Shown: positions 44,160-51,853 of the stretch, one piece after another | Numbering within the stretch: position 1 is the first letter of the stretch | Layout of the letters: each line of letters opens with the position of its first letter | NCBI GenBank assembly: GCA_024235655.1 | Contig: JACKLY010000001.1 | Span: 248,001 to 312,000 of the forward strand | DNA from: Zoogloeaceae bacterium | GTDB lineage: Bacteria; Pseudomonadota; Gammaproteobacteria; Burkholderiales; Rhodocyclaceae | Length of the DNA: 64,000 nucleotides | Direction of reading: 5' to 3' | Notes under the pieces: generated by a model | The model's input: only the letters and a program-made list of their open reading frames with translations | What the model was told of the DNA's origin: nothing | Databases searched by the model: none | Made by a program: the position numbers and the translations under genes

Positions 44160-44360
44160 TGTTCTGTGCGAAGGCCGGTCTCCGGGCTCACGAGGCTTTT
44201 GCGTACCGCCTTCCCAGGCTTGTTGGCCCAGTGGCATGTTGGTACGAATCACTCGCTTACCGTTGCGGGGGCAGCAGCGGAATTGCGTCACAGTTGCCTG
44301 TACGCGCACCGCTTTCCCGTTTCACCGCGGCAGAGAAATCTGCGCTGCGGCACCTTGCAC
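44160..44360 (-). promoter_or_regulatory. Cobalamin (B12) riboswitch
   Basis: On the minus strand the conserved elements occur in order: GGTGCC near 44354, AACGGGAAAGCGGTGC, the CCGCTGCTGCCCCCGCAACG core followed by GTAAGCGAGTG, TGCCACTGGGCC, and the B12 box AGCCCGGAGACCGGCC at 44188-44173. All are diagnostic of the adenosylcobalamin riboswitch class. It represses the TonB receptor-BtuC-BtuD-CobO-CobN-like operon when intracellular cobalamin is high. Aptamer boundaries are approximate. Confidence 0.95.
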
Positions 44361-44402
44361 ATTCCGTTAGCCATAAATGATTTCTTAGGCAACGGGATGC
44401 GA

Positions 44403-44430
44403 ATTGTACCGTGCGCTGCAGCATGGGCAA
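44403..44430 (-). promoter_or_regulatory. Candidate promoter of the corrinoid operon
   Basis: On the minus strand TTGCCC (44430-44425) and TACAAT (44408-44403) are spaced 16 bases; a start near 44396 would place the cobalamin aptamer about 35 bases into the transcript. The -10 matches five of six consensus positions, the -35 four of six. Confidence 0.55.
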
Positions 44431-44484
44431 AGCGAACTACTTGTGCATGTGACATAATTCACATTCAAATTGAGACCTTACTCC

Positions 44485-44514
44485 TTGACTTAACGTATTT
44501 TTTCCTTCTATAGT
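44485..44514 (+). promoter_or_regulatory. Strong sigma-70 promoter of the zapB-like gene
   Basis: TTGACT at 44485-44490 and TATAGT at 44509-44514 are spaced 18 bases, both five of six to consensus, in an AT-rich island. The expected +1 falls at 44520-44522, on or directly before ATG 44522, so the mRNA would be leaderless for the first gene. Confidence 0.7.
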
Positions 44515-44521
44515 GGCCGCC

Positions 44522-44722
44522 ATGGTCAATGAACTGAATGCGCTGGAGAGCAAAATCGCCCAAGTTGGCGGTTTGTGCCGTGCGTTGCGTAACGAAAACC
44601 GCGAACTCCAGCAGCGTCTTGCGACGCTTGAAGCAGAGAAAAAGCAGCTGGTCGAGCGGATGGATAGCGCACGTTCACGCCTCGAAAATCTGGTCGGGCA
44701 GATTCCCGAAGCCAAGGCCTGA
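44522..44722 (+). CDS. Small coiled-coil protein, ZapB-like (TIGR02449 type)
   Basis: 66 residues, almost all one amphipathic coiled coil (NELNALESKIAQVGGLCRAL ... RQRLATLEAEKKQLVERMDS-like heptads), ending VGQIPEAKA. Such proteins sit immediately upstream of zapA in many beta- and gammaproteobacteria and are thought to act in cell division together with ZapA, as ZapB does in E. coli. ATG 44522 lies where the promoter would begin transcription, so there is no Shine-Dalgarno; GTG 44513 overlaps the -10 element and cannot be used. Eighteen bases separate it from zapA. Confidence 0.82.
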   Translation: MVNELNALESKIAQVGGLCRALRNENRELQQRLATLEAEKKQLVERMDSARSRLENLVGQIPEAKA

Positions 44723-44740
44723 CCGGAGCGCTGATTTCGC

Positions 44741-45076
44741 ATGGCTGACCAAACTCCCACCCCGAATTTTCTCGACATCACCCTGCTTGGCAAGGAATAC
44801 CGCATTGCCTGTCCTCCGGAAGAGCGCGAGGCGCTGGAAGCGGCCGTGTCCTATGTTGACGAGAAGATGCACGAAATTTCCGACCGCACCAAAAGCAACA
44901 TTTCCGAACGTATTGCGGTCATGGCAGCACTCAACATCACGCATGAATTCCTGAGTTCACGAAAGAAGGGCGGCGAGCCTGTCGGTGGCCTTGATTTCGG
45001 AGCCGTGAGGCGTAGAATCTCAGACATGGAGGCGCAGCTTGATGTGCTACTCGCACCGCAGGACAAGCTGCTTTAG
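44741..45076 (+). CDS. zapA: Cell division protein ZapA
   Basis: 111 residues. ZapA binds FtsZ filaments and crosslinks the Z ring at mid-cell. Family markers are FLDITLLGKEYRIACPPEER at the N terminus, then LEAAVSYVDEKMHEI, the RIAVMAALNITHEFL helix and a C-terminal coiled coil (RRRISDMEAQLDVLL). The order zapB-like, zapA, 6S RNA is conserved in proteobacteria and supports both calls. The downstream 6S RNA may be processed from the same transcript or have its own promoter. Confidence 0.95.
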   Translation: MADQTPTPNFLDITLLGKEYRIACPPEEREALEAAVSYVDEKMHEISDRTKSNISERIAVMAALNITHEFLSSRKKGGEPVGGLDFGAVRRRISDMEAQLDVLLAPQDKLL

Positions 45077-45112
45077 GAGCGTCGGTTTCTAGACGTTCCG
45101 CCCTCAACCGAG

Positions 45113-45296
45113 TGTCCCCTGCAGTGTTCGCCAAGGCCATATATTCCTTGAACCAATGCTAATTGGCATCGGTTGCGAACCATCGAAACCGCTGTTGTGC
45201 GCGTCCTTCGTCGGATGTGCCTGATGCGGGAGGAAAGCAACCACTCTGAACCCAGGTTCAGGATGCCGGCCTAACGGCACAGGCGGGGGCCCAGCA
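45113..45296 (+). ncRNA. ssrS: 6S RNA
   Basis: Regulatory RNA that mimics an open promoter and binds sigma-70 RNA polymerase in stationary phase. It directly follows zapA, the conserved position. The 5' CCCCTGC...TGT region can pair with ACAGGCGGGG near the 3' end to close the molecule; TGTTCGCC and CCTTGAACC are typical 5' elements, and CTCTGAACCCAGGTTCAG with GCCGGCCTAACGGCAC match the 3' half of betaproteobacterial 6S RNA. The length of about 184 is normal. Ends are approximate to a few bases. Confidence 0.85.
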
Positions 45297-45309
45297 AAAG
45301 CAGCACCAA

Positions 45310-45338
45310 CAGCGCAGAAGTTTCTTCTGCGCTGTTTT
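45310..45338 (+). terminator. Rho-independent terminator after 6S RNA
   Basis: CAGCGCAGAAG (45310-45320) pairs perfectly with CTTCTGCGCTG (45324-45334) over a three-base TTT loop and is followed by TTTTCATTT. An 11-bp GC-rich stem with a T run is a strong intrinsic terminator; it closes the zapA/6S transcript just before the EVE-domain gene. Confidence 0.9.
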
Positions 45339-45353
45339 CATTTGGGGGTGGCG

Positions 45354-45821
45354 GTGTACTGGTTGATGAAATCGGAGCCGAGTGAAGTTTCGATCGATGA
45401 TCTGGCGTCACGAAAATCAGTGCCCTGGTTTGGTGTGCGCAACTATCAGGCGCGGAATTTCATGCGTGACCAAATGCAGGTGGGTGATCAGGCATTTTTC
45501 TATCACTCCAGCTGTGCCGAACCGGGAATTGCCGGTATCTGCGAGGTGTGCGCTCCAGCCCATCCGGATAGCACCCAGTTCGACCCGGACAGCCCCTACT
45601 TTGATGCAAAATCATCGGCAGGAAACCCGCGTTGGGTTTGTGTCGATGTCCGCTTTGTCAGCAAAACCCGCCTGATACCCCTGACAGAATTGCGCCAGCA
45701 TGGCGAATTGGCGGGCATGCAATTGCTTCAGCGTGGCAACCGGCTGTCGATCACGCCGGTTTCATCTGCTGAATGGCAGTACATCACTGAACGATTGATG
45801 CGAGGTAAGGATCGTGGGTGA
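45354..45821 (+). CDS. EVE (PUA-like) domain protein
   Basis: 155 residues. The EVE fold recognises modified bases in nucleic acid. Landmarks are YWLMKSEPSEVSIDDL, WFGVRNYQARNFMRDQMQ, GDQAFFYHSSC and AGICEVCAPAHPDSTQFDP. The start is taken as GTG 45354 because family members begin right at YWLMKSEP; TTG 45342 and GTG 45348 are alternatives, and the G-rich run upstream could serve as ribosome-binding site. Its stop overlaps the start of the following TauE gene by eight bases. Confidence 0.9.
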   Translation: MYWLMKSEPSEVSIDDLASRKSVPWFGVRNYQARNFMRDQMQVGDQAFFYHSSCAEPGIAGICEVCAPAHPDSTQFDPDSPYFDAKSSAGNPRWVCVDVRFVSKTRLIPLTELRQHGELAGMQLLQRGNRLSITPVSSAEWQYITERLMRGKDRG

Positions 45822-46620
45822 ATTCTGGTGGGCGTATCTGATGTTGGGGGCCTTTGCCGGATTTCTGGCGGGGCTGCTTGGGGTTGGCGGTGGTGCAGTG
45901 ATGGTGCCGGTACTGACTACGATTTTTATCGCCGAAGGCTTTGCGCGTACCGAGGTGGTTCATCTGGCCCTAGGCACCTCGATGGCAGCCATTGTCTTTA
46001 CCTCGATTTCTTCCTTGCGCGCGCATCACCGACATGGTGCCGTGGTCTGGAGAATTGTCCGGGGCATCACCCCAGGCATTCTGGCGGGTACCTTTGCTGC
46101 AACCTTCGTTGCTTCTCGCCTGCCGACCACGTTCCTGACGCTGTTTTTTGCCGTGTTCATGTCCTATGTCGCGGTGCAGATGCTGCTCAATATCAAGCCG
46201 AAGCCGCATCGTGAACTACCGGGTAAGCTGGGTTTGTCGAGTGTCGGCCTTGGCATCGGTGCAGTTTCCGCGCTGGTGGCCATTGGTGGCGGCACGATGT
46301 CGGTACCGTTCATGACCTGGTGCAATGTCAAGACACAGCATGCCATCGGTACGTCGGCAGCCATCGGCTTGCCGATTGCGCTGGCCGGGAGCTTTGGCTA
46401 TCTGATCAACGGCTGGGGCGAGCCAGAGCTTCCGGCGTGGTCATTTGGCTACGTGTTCTTTCCGGCTTTGATGCTGGTGGTGGCTACCAGCATGCTGACG
46501 GCGCCGCTCGGCGCCAGAATGGCGCACAGTCTGCCAGTGGCTACATTGAAGCGGGCTTTCTCCGGCTTGCTGATGCTGCTGGTCGCGAAAATGCTGTGGA
46601 GTGTTTTCGGTAGCGCCTGA
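45814..46620 (+). CDS. TauE/SafE family membrane transporter
   Basis: 268 residues with about eight membrane helices. The family signature is visible in both halves: GFLAGLLGVGGGAVMVPVL near the N terminus and GAVSALVAIGGGTMSVPFM in the middle. Members move sulfite, sulfoacetate or other organosulfur anions out of or across the membrane; the substrate here is unknown. It starts with GTG at 45814 inside the end of the EVE gene. It is convergent with malonyl-CoA decarboxylase with no spacer (46620/46621). Confidence 0.9.
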   Translation: MGEFWWAYLMLGAFAGFLAGLLGVGGGAVMVPVLTTIFIAEGFARTEVVHLALGTSMAAIVFTSISSLRAHHRHGAVVWRIVRGITPGILAGTFAATFVASRLPTTFLTLFFAVFMSYVAVQMLLNIKPKPHRELPGKLGLSSVGLGIGAVSALVAIGGGTMSVPFMTWCNVKTQHAIGTSAAIGLPIALAGSFGYLINGWGEPELPAWSFGYVFFPALMLVVATSMLTAPLGARMAHSLPVATLKRAFSGLLMLLVAKMLWSVFGSA

Positions 46621-47940
46621 TCAGCGCTTGGCCAGTCGTCTGACCACTGGTGAGACAGCGATGCGTGTGTCGCAGGCAAAGGCTTCGACATTCTCTTCGA
46701 TGTCGTCCGGGTCATAGAGGTAGTTCACCATCAAGGCAAAGGATTGTTGCAACCCCTTGCTGCTGGTATCTGCACACCAGTTGATTTTCTCGATGCGGGC
46801 ACCGTTGCCGAGATGAAAGCGGGCAACCGGATCGTAGGGCTTGCCGTTATGCCTGGCTTCCATGAGGTAGCGCGCGGCCAATCGTGGCAATGCCTCATGC
46901 AGGGTCTGCAGGTCTTCCTTGTGTTCCTGCCAGTCACCGCTGGCCAGTGCATCGATGCTGTATGTCAGTGGTGCCCCTGCCAGTTCGCCCAGTTTTTCCG
47001 GATGCTGGCGCAGCCAGCGAACCAGGCCGGGGATTGGCGATAGCGTGGCAAAGGTCTTCAGTTTCGGGAAATCCCGTTTCAGGTCATCCACCACCCGCTT
47101 CAAAAGGAAGTTGCCGAATGACACGCCGCGCAGCCCGGTCTGCGTATTCGAGATCGAATAGAAAATGGCCGTATCTGCGCGTTTGGCATCAAATACCGGC
47201 GCGTGTTCGTCGAGCAGCGTCTGAATGTTGTCGGCGAGATGGTCGGTCAGTGCGACTTCGACAAAGATCAATGGCTCCAGCGGCATTCTGGGATGGAAAA
47301 AGGCATAGAGGCGGCGATCGGAGTCGAGCCGGTTCTTGAGGTCTGTCCAGGAGCGGATCTCGTGCACCGCTTCATACTCGATCAGCTTTTCCAGCAGCGC
47401 GGCCGGGGAGTTCCAGGTAATCCGCTGCAACTCAAGAAAGCCGACATCAAACCATGCCGACAGGCGTGATTCGAGTTCTCGATCAAGTGCCGCCAGTTGT
47501 GGGTCGTCCTTGAGGTAGCGAAGCATGTCGGCACGCAGGTCAACGAGAAACTTGACCCCCTGCGGAATGGCGTTGAACTGGGTCAGGATGCGCAGACGAT
47601 CCGAGCGTACTGCACGCCTGAGCTGGGCTTCGGCATCCCACTGCGCATCCGTGCCGATGGCCGCTTGATAGGACTGATGCGCTGTTGCAACGGCTACCGG
47701 GTCGGGGCCAAACTCAAGGGCGATGATACGGAGGAATTCGTGGCGAGCCGCATCATCCAGGCCAAGGTAGGTTTCGGCCAATCTGGCAGCGCGAAGCCGG
47801 GTAGATACTTCCCCGCCGACATTCCTGGCGCACTCTTCAAGTTGCTGGCGAATCTGCTTGCTTGTATCGACCGGTACGCCAAGCGCGGACATGGCATTAC
47901 GCAGGCGTTGCAGGCTGCGGCTGACGAAACCGTCCGGCAT
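46621..47940 (-). CDS. Malonyl-CoA decarboxylase
   Basis: Converts malonyl-CoA to acetyl-CoA and CO2. 439 residues with the two-part structure of the family: a helical N-terminal domain (RLAETYLGLDDAARHEFLRI) and a GNAT-like catalytic domain with ESRLSAWFDVGFLELQRITW, AFFHPRMPLEPLIFVEVALT, FYSISNTQTGLRGVSFGNFL and CADTSSKGLQQSFALMVNYLY-like end. The histidine in AFFHPRMP and serine in FYSISNTQ belong to the conserved catalytic centre. It is the last gene of the leftward GntR-hydratase-decarboxylase unit. Confidence 0.95.
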   Translation of the reverse strand: MPDGFVSRSLQRLRNAMSALGVPVDTSKQIRQQLEECARNVGGEVSTRLRAARLAETYLGLDDAARHEFLRIIALEFGPDPVAVATAHQSYQAAIGTDAQWDAEAQLRRAVRSDRLRILTQFNAIPQGVKFLVDLRADMLRYLKDDPQLAALDRELESRLSAWFDVGFLELQRITWNSPAALLEKLIEYEAVHEIRSWTDLKNRLDSDRRLYAFFHPRMPLEPLIFVEVALTDHLADNIQTLLDEHAPVFDAKRADTAIFYSISNTQTGLRGVSFGNFLLKRVVDDLKRDFPKLKTFATLSPIPGLVRWLRQHPEKLGELAGAPLTYSIDALASGDWQEHKEDLQTLHEALPRLAARYLMEARHNGKPYDPVARFHLGNGARIEKINWCADTSSKGLQQSFALMVNYLYDPDDIEENVEAFACDTRIAVSPVVRRLAKR

Positions 47941-47979
47941 CAGAAAACTCCTTGGCTCATGGGTGAATGTATGGCCGGT

Positions 47980-48759
47980 TCAGCACCCCTTGAAATCGGG
48001 TTTGCGTTTTTGCAGGAAGGCGGCCAGTCCTTCCCGGTAGTCTTCAGTGGTGAGGAAGCCGAACGAGTCGCGTAATTCCTGTTCGGTCAACGGCGTGCTC
48101 TGTTCCAGTCGTCGTACCCACTGCTTATGCCAACGTGCTACCAGGGGAGCCCCGTCACAGATGCGCTTACCTGCTGCCTGTACCTCGTCTTCCAGACGGG
48201 CATCGGCAACAATACGGCTGATCAGCCCTTTCTGCAGGGCTTCCGTGGCTGAAAGAATACGGCCCTCGAGCAGGATTTCAAGCACGACGGCCGGACCGAC
48301 GAGCCGCAGCAAGCCGGCCATTTCTTCAGGATACATCGAGAAACCGGCGCGATTGATCGGGGCGCCAAAGCGTGCGGATTCACCGGCAATTCGCAAGTCG
48401 CACTGCCCGGCGATTTCCAATCCGCCGCCGATGCATGCGCCGTGAATCATTGCCACTGTCGGTTGCGGGCTATCAGCGATTGCCTTCAGTGCCTTGCCGA
48501 CACAGTCGTGGTAATGCATGGCGCGATCGACAGTGTTGCGTGCCGTGAGGAATTCTTCCAGATCACCACCCGCAGCAAATGCATCGCGGCCTTCGCCACG
48601 GATCACGATGCATCGTAGCGAGTCGTCTTCAGAATGATGCCGGATGGTGGATTCAAGCTGCTGCCACATGCCAAGATCCACGGCGTTGAGTTTGCCGGGG
48701 TTGGCAATTGTGACCGTGGCGATGTGGCCGGTAACGGAAGAAAAGATACTGCCGGGCAT
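47980..48759 (-). CDS. Enoyl-CoA hydratase/isomerase family protein
   Basis: 259 residues of the crotonase fold. ANPGKLNAVDLGMW and the oxyanion-hole segments FAAGGDLEEF and IHGACIGGGLEIAGQCD are present. The paired glutamates of true enoyl-CoA hydratases are not obvious in the usual positions (GGLEIAGQCD and MYPEEMAG have candidates), so isomerase or decarboxylase activity is possible. It lies between GntR and malonyl-CoA decarboxylase; a role in the malonyl/methylmalonyl-CoA module is inferred. ATG 48759 is chosen; TTG 48771 abuts the gntR stop. Confidence 0.85.
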   Translation of the reverse strand: MPGSIFSSVTGHIATVTIANPGKLNAVDLGMWQQLESTIRHHSEDDSLRCIVIRGEGRDAFAAGGDLEEFLTARNTVDRAMHYHDCVGKALKAIADSPQPTVAMIHGACIGGGLEIAGQCDLRIAGESARFGAPINRAGFSMYPEEMAGLLRLVGPAVVLEILLEGRILSATEALQKGLISRIVADARLEDEVQAAGKRICDGAPLVARWHKQWVRRLEQSTPLTEQELRDSFGFLTTEDYREGLAAFLQKRKPDFKGC

Positions 48760-48776
48760 ACGGCGAACCAATAGGC

Positions 48777-49475
48777 TCAGGCGGCTACTTTTGCACTGCT
48801 TTTGCCGTTATCGGCAACTTCCCGCATATGGATTTTTGCCAGCGCCTGGCGCCCTGACAGCAGGTGCGCATGCATGGCTTTCTCCGCACGTTGCGGGTCG
48901 CGTGCCTTGATGGCGGCCATGATCAGTCGGTGCTCGGCAAGTGATTGTTGCAGCCGCCCGTCAACAGAGAGGGAATGCATCCGGGTCAGCTTGAGTACCT
49001 TGCGCAAATCCTGAATGACTTGCATCAACCAGCGGTTATCGGCCAGTTCCTGTACGGCACGGTGGAATTCCTGGTTGGCGTCGAAGAAGCCTTCCTTGTC
49101 ATTGCTGAGTGCATACTTCTCGAGCAGGGCGTGCACCGCATCAAGCCGGGCGATATCTTCTGCATCCGCTTTCTGCGTTGCTTCAAAAGCACAGCGGCCT
49201 TCCAGCATGGCCATCAACGGAAAAATTTCGTCCAGGTCGCGCTCGGAAATTTCCGTCACATAACAACCACGACGTGGCTTCAATGTCACCAGGCCCTCAG
49301 AAGCGAGTACCTTCAGTGCTTCACGTAGCGGAGTGCGACTGATGCCGTAGTCAACAGCGAGCGCCTGCTCGTCGATCCACATGCCGGGCGGCAACTCGTG
49401 GGCGAAAATACGCTGGCGAAGTCGTTCGGCGACTTCCTGATAAAGTGCTGTTTGGGCAATGCGGCCTGAATTCAT
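48777..49475 (-). CDS. GntR-family (FadR/FCD type) transcriptional regulator
   Basis: 232 residues. The winged helix-turn-helix is at about 10-75 (ELPPGMWIDEQALAVDYGIS, RTPLREALKVLASEGLV), followed by an all-helical FCD effector domain (FPLMAMLEGRCAFEATQKAD, FFDANQEFHRAV, LAEHRLIMAAIKARDPQRA) that usually binds an organic acid or acyl-CoA with a metal. It is first in the leftward unit with the hydratase and malonyl-CoA decarboxylase, and divergent from methylmalonyl-CoA mutase. Its ATG falls six bases after a perfect TATAAT, so the mRNA is probably leaderless. Likely controls both divergent units. Confidence 0.93.
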   Translation of the reverse strand: MNSGRIAQTALYQEVAERLRQRIFAHELPPGMWIDEQALAVDYGISRTPLREALKVLASEGLVTLKPRRGCYVTEISERDLDEIFPLMAMLEGRCAFEATQKADAEDIARLDAVHALLEKYALSNDKEGFFDANQEFHRAVQELADNRWLMQVIQDLRKVLKLTRMHSLSVDGRLQQSLAEHRLIMAAIKARDPQRAEKAMHAHLLSGRQALAKIHMREVADNGKSSAKVAA

Positions 49476-49481
49476 TGGGCG

Positions 49482-49487
49482 ATTATA
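49482..49487 (-). promoter_or_regulatory. Consensus -10 element of gntR
   Basis: A perfect TATAAT on the minus strand ends six bases before ATG 49475, so transcription would begin at or within one base of the start codon. The -35 region (around ATGCAA) is a poor match, which suggests activator help or an additional upstream signal. Confidence 0.5.
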
Positions 49488-49503
49488 CCTTTTGCCGTTA
49501 ACC

Positions 49504-49533
49504 TTGCATTCATAATTATGGATAAAGTATTAT
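49504..49533 (+). promoter_or_regulatory. scpA promoter with candidate GntR operator in the spacer
   Basis: TTGCAT (49504-49509) and TATTAT (49528-49533) are spaced 18 bases. The spacer is occupied by ATTCATAATTATGGATAA (49508-49525), containing the palindrome CATAATTATG. A 16/18 copy occurs upstream of the epimerase-like gene at 59465-59482. A repressor bound here would block both this promoter and part of the divergent gntR control region. The 5' untranslated leader of scpA would be about 128 bases. Confidence 0.6.
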
Positions 49534-49667
49534 TGATGGCGAATCGTAAGGTGTCAAGTGCCCGAAATGTCGTCTGCATGGTCGGCGAATGTCACCGGAA
49601 AACGTAACCAACCATTCATTTTCAAAGTGGCCTGAATAACCCAGGCTGCGCTCCGTGTGAGGTGCAT

Positions 49668-51839
49668 ATGTCCAACGAGAACAACCCGTCTGCCGGTAAT
49701 TTTATGAACTCGCAGCATCTCGATGCCTGGCAGAAAGCCGCAGTGAAGTCGGCGCCTGGTGGCAATCTTGAAGCACTGAACTGGATTACACCGGAAGGCA
49801 TCACCGTCAAGCCGCTGTATACAAAGCAGGATGTCGAAGGCCTTGAGTATAGCGATACCCTGCCCGGCTTTGCGCCTTTTGTGCGTGGTCCGCAGGCCAC
49901 GATGTATGCCGCCCGTCCCTGGACCATCCGTCAGTACGCAGGTTTCTCCACTGCCGAAGCATCCAACGCTTTCTACCGCAAGGCGCTCGCCGCCGGCGGT
50001 CAGGGGGTGTCGGTAGCGTTTGACCTGGCCACGCACCGCGGTTATGACTCGGACAATCCGCGCGTCGTTGGTGACGTCGGCAAGGCCGGTGTAGCGATCG
50101 ATTCGGTTGAAGACATGAAGATCCTGTTCGACAGCATTCCGCTCGACAAGGTTTCTGTCTCGATGACGATGAACGGTGCCGTACTACCGATTCTTGCCGG
50201 CTATATCGTCGCCGCGGAAGAGCAAGGTGTATCGCAGGACAAGCTGTCCGGAACCATCCAGAACGACATTCTCAAAGAGTTCATGGTTCGTAACACCTAC
50301 ATCTACCCGCCGAAGCCGTCGATGAAAATCATTGCCGATATTTTCGGCTACACGGCACAGCACATGCCGAAGTTCAATTCGATTTCGATCTCGGGATATC
50401 ACATTCAGGAAGCAGGGGCGAATCAGGCTATCGAACTGGCCTTCACGCTCGCCGATGGCATGGAGTACGTGCGTACCGGCATTGCATCGGGCATGGATGT
50501 CGACACCTTCGCCGGCCGCCTCTCGTTCTTCTGGGCGGTGGGCATGAACTTCTATCTTGAAATAGCCAAGATGCGTGCCGGCCGCCTGCTTTGGCAGCGC
50601 ATCATGAGTCAGTTCAACCCGAAGAACCCGAAGTCGATGATGCTGCGCACGCACTCTCAGACCTCGGGCTGGTCGCTGACCGAGCAGGATCCGTACAACA
50701 ACGTCGTGCGTACGACGATCGAGGCGATGGCCGCCGTCTTTGGCGGCACGCAGTCGTTGCACACCAACGCGCTCGATGAAGCCATTGCGCTGCCGACCGA
50801 GTTCTCCTCGCGCATTGCCCGCAACACGCAGCTGATCATCCAGGAAGAGACGCACATCACCAACGTGGTCGATCCATGGGCGGGTTCCTACATGATGGAG
50901 AAGCTGACGCAGGACATGGTCGACAAAGCCTGGGGCATCATCCAGGAAATCGAGGCCATGGGCGGCATGACCAAGGCCGTCGAATCCGGCTGGGCCAAGA
51001 TGCAGGTCGAGACCTGCGCCGCCGACAAGCAGGCGCGCATCGACTCGGGCAAGGACGTCATCGTCGGTGTGAACAAGTACAAGCTGGCCAAGGAAGACCC
51101 GATCGACATCCTCGATATCGACAATCACGCGGTGCGTGATTCACAAGTCGCCCGTCTGCAGAAGATTCGCGCCACTCGCGATTCCGTCGCCGTACAGGCC
51201 GCGCTTGATGCGCTGACCAAGTGCGCCGAGACCAGCGAGGGCAACCTGCTTGACCTGACGGTGAAAGCCATCCGCTTGCGTGCTACCGTAGGTGAAGTGT
51301 CGGATGCGCTGGAGAAAATCTTTGGCCGTTTCCGCGCCAACAACCAGACCATTTCGGGTGTCTACGGAGGTGTCGTGGCAGGACAGGAAAGCTGGGAGAC
51401 GATCAAGGCGGATGTCGAGAAATTTGCTGCCGACGAAGGACGTCGGCCGCGCATCATGATTGCCAAGCTCGGCCAGGACGGCCATGACCGCGGCGCCAAA
51501 GTCGTCGCTACGGCCTTTGCCGACCTCGGCTTCGACATTGACGTCGGCCCACTCTTCCAGACCCCGGAAGAAGCCGCACGTCTCGCTGTCGAAAACGACG
51601 TACATGCTGTCGGCGTTTCGTCCCTGGCCGCCGGTCACAAGACACTGTTGCCGGCGCTGGTGAAGGCGCTCAAGGACCAGGGCGCTGACGACATCATTGT
51701 TTTTGCTGGTGGCGTGATTCCGGCACAGGACTACGACTACCTGTTCAATGCTGGTGCCAAGGCGATTTTCGGGCCGGGCACCCGGATTGAGGATTCGGCA
51801 CGCAAAGTGCTGGAAGAGATTCGGAAAGCTCGAAGCTGA
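49668..51839 (+). CDS. scpA: Methylmalonyl-CoA mutase
   Basis: Adenosylcobalamin-dependent isomerisation of (R)-methylmalonyl-CoA and succinyl-CoA. 723 residues from ATG 49668, preceded by GAGG; the large single-chain type with TIM barrel and C-terminal B12 domain. The substrate-binding region reads ARPWTIRQYAGFSTAEASNA, with the mutase-specific tyrosine, then FDLATHRGYDSDNPRVVGDV. The B12 domain holds KLGQDGHDRGAK with the cobalt-ligating His606, plus VGVSSLAAGHKTLLP and IVFAGGVIP. It starts the rightward scpA-meaB-pccB-pccA unit, and its cofactor depends on the corrinoid operon at 33-44 kb. Confidence 0.97.
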   Translation: MSNENNPSAGNFMNSQHLDAWQKAAVKSAPGGNLEALNWITPEGITVKPLYTKQDVEGLEYSDTLPGFAPFVRGPQATMYAARPWTIRQYAGFSTAEASNAFYRKALAAGGQGVSVAFDLATHRGYDSDNPRVVGDVGKAGVAIDSVEDMKILFDSIPLDKVSVSMTMNGAVLPILAGYIVAAEEQGVSQDKLSGTIQNDILKEFMVRNTYIYPPKPSMKIIADIFGYTAQHMPKFNSISISGYHIQEAGANQAIELAFTLADGMEYVRTGIASGMDVDTFAGRLSFFWAVGMNFYLEIAKMRAGRLLWQRIMSQFNPKNPKSMMLRTHSQTSGWSLTEQDPYNNVVRTTIEAMAAVFGGTQSLHTNALDEAIALPTEFSSRIARNTQLIIQEETHITNVVDPWAGSYMMEKLTQDMVDKAWGIIQEIEAMGGMTKAVESGWAKMQVETCAADKQARIDSGKDVIVGVNKYKLAKEDPIDILDIDNHAVRDSQVARLQKIRATRDSVAVQAALDALTKCAETSEGNLLDLTVKAIRLRATVGEVSDALEKIFGRFRANNQTISGVYGGVVAGQESWETIKADVEKFAADEGRRPRIMIAKLGQDGHDRGAKVVATAFADLGFDIDVGPLFQTPEEAARLAVENDVHAVGVSSLAAGHKTLLPALVKALKDQGADDIIVFAGGVIPAQDYDYLFNAGAKAIFGPGTRIEDSARKVLEEIRKARS

Positions 51840-51853
51840 GTCGGCGACCACGC

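Noticed and set aside
44160..44360. Small protein-coding frames across the region before the TonB receptor
   Set aside because: The segment carries the full set of cobalamin-riboswitch elements in order; short frames here have no ribosome-binding site or family pattern.
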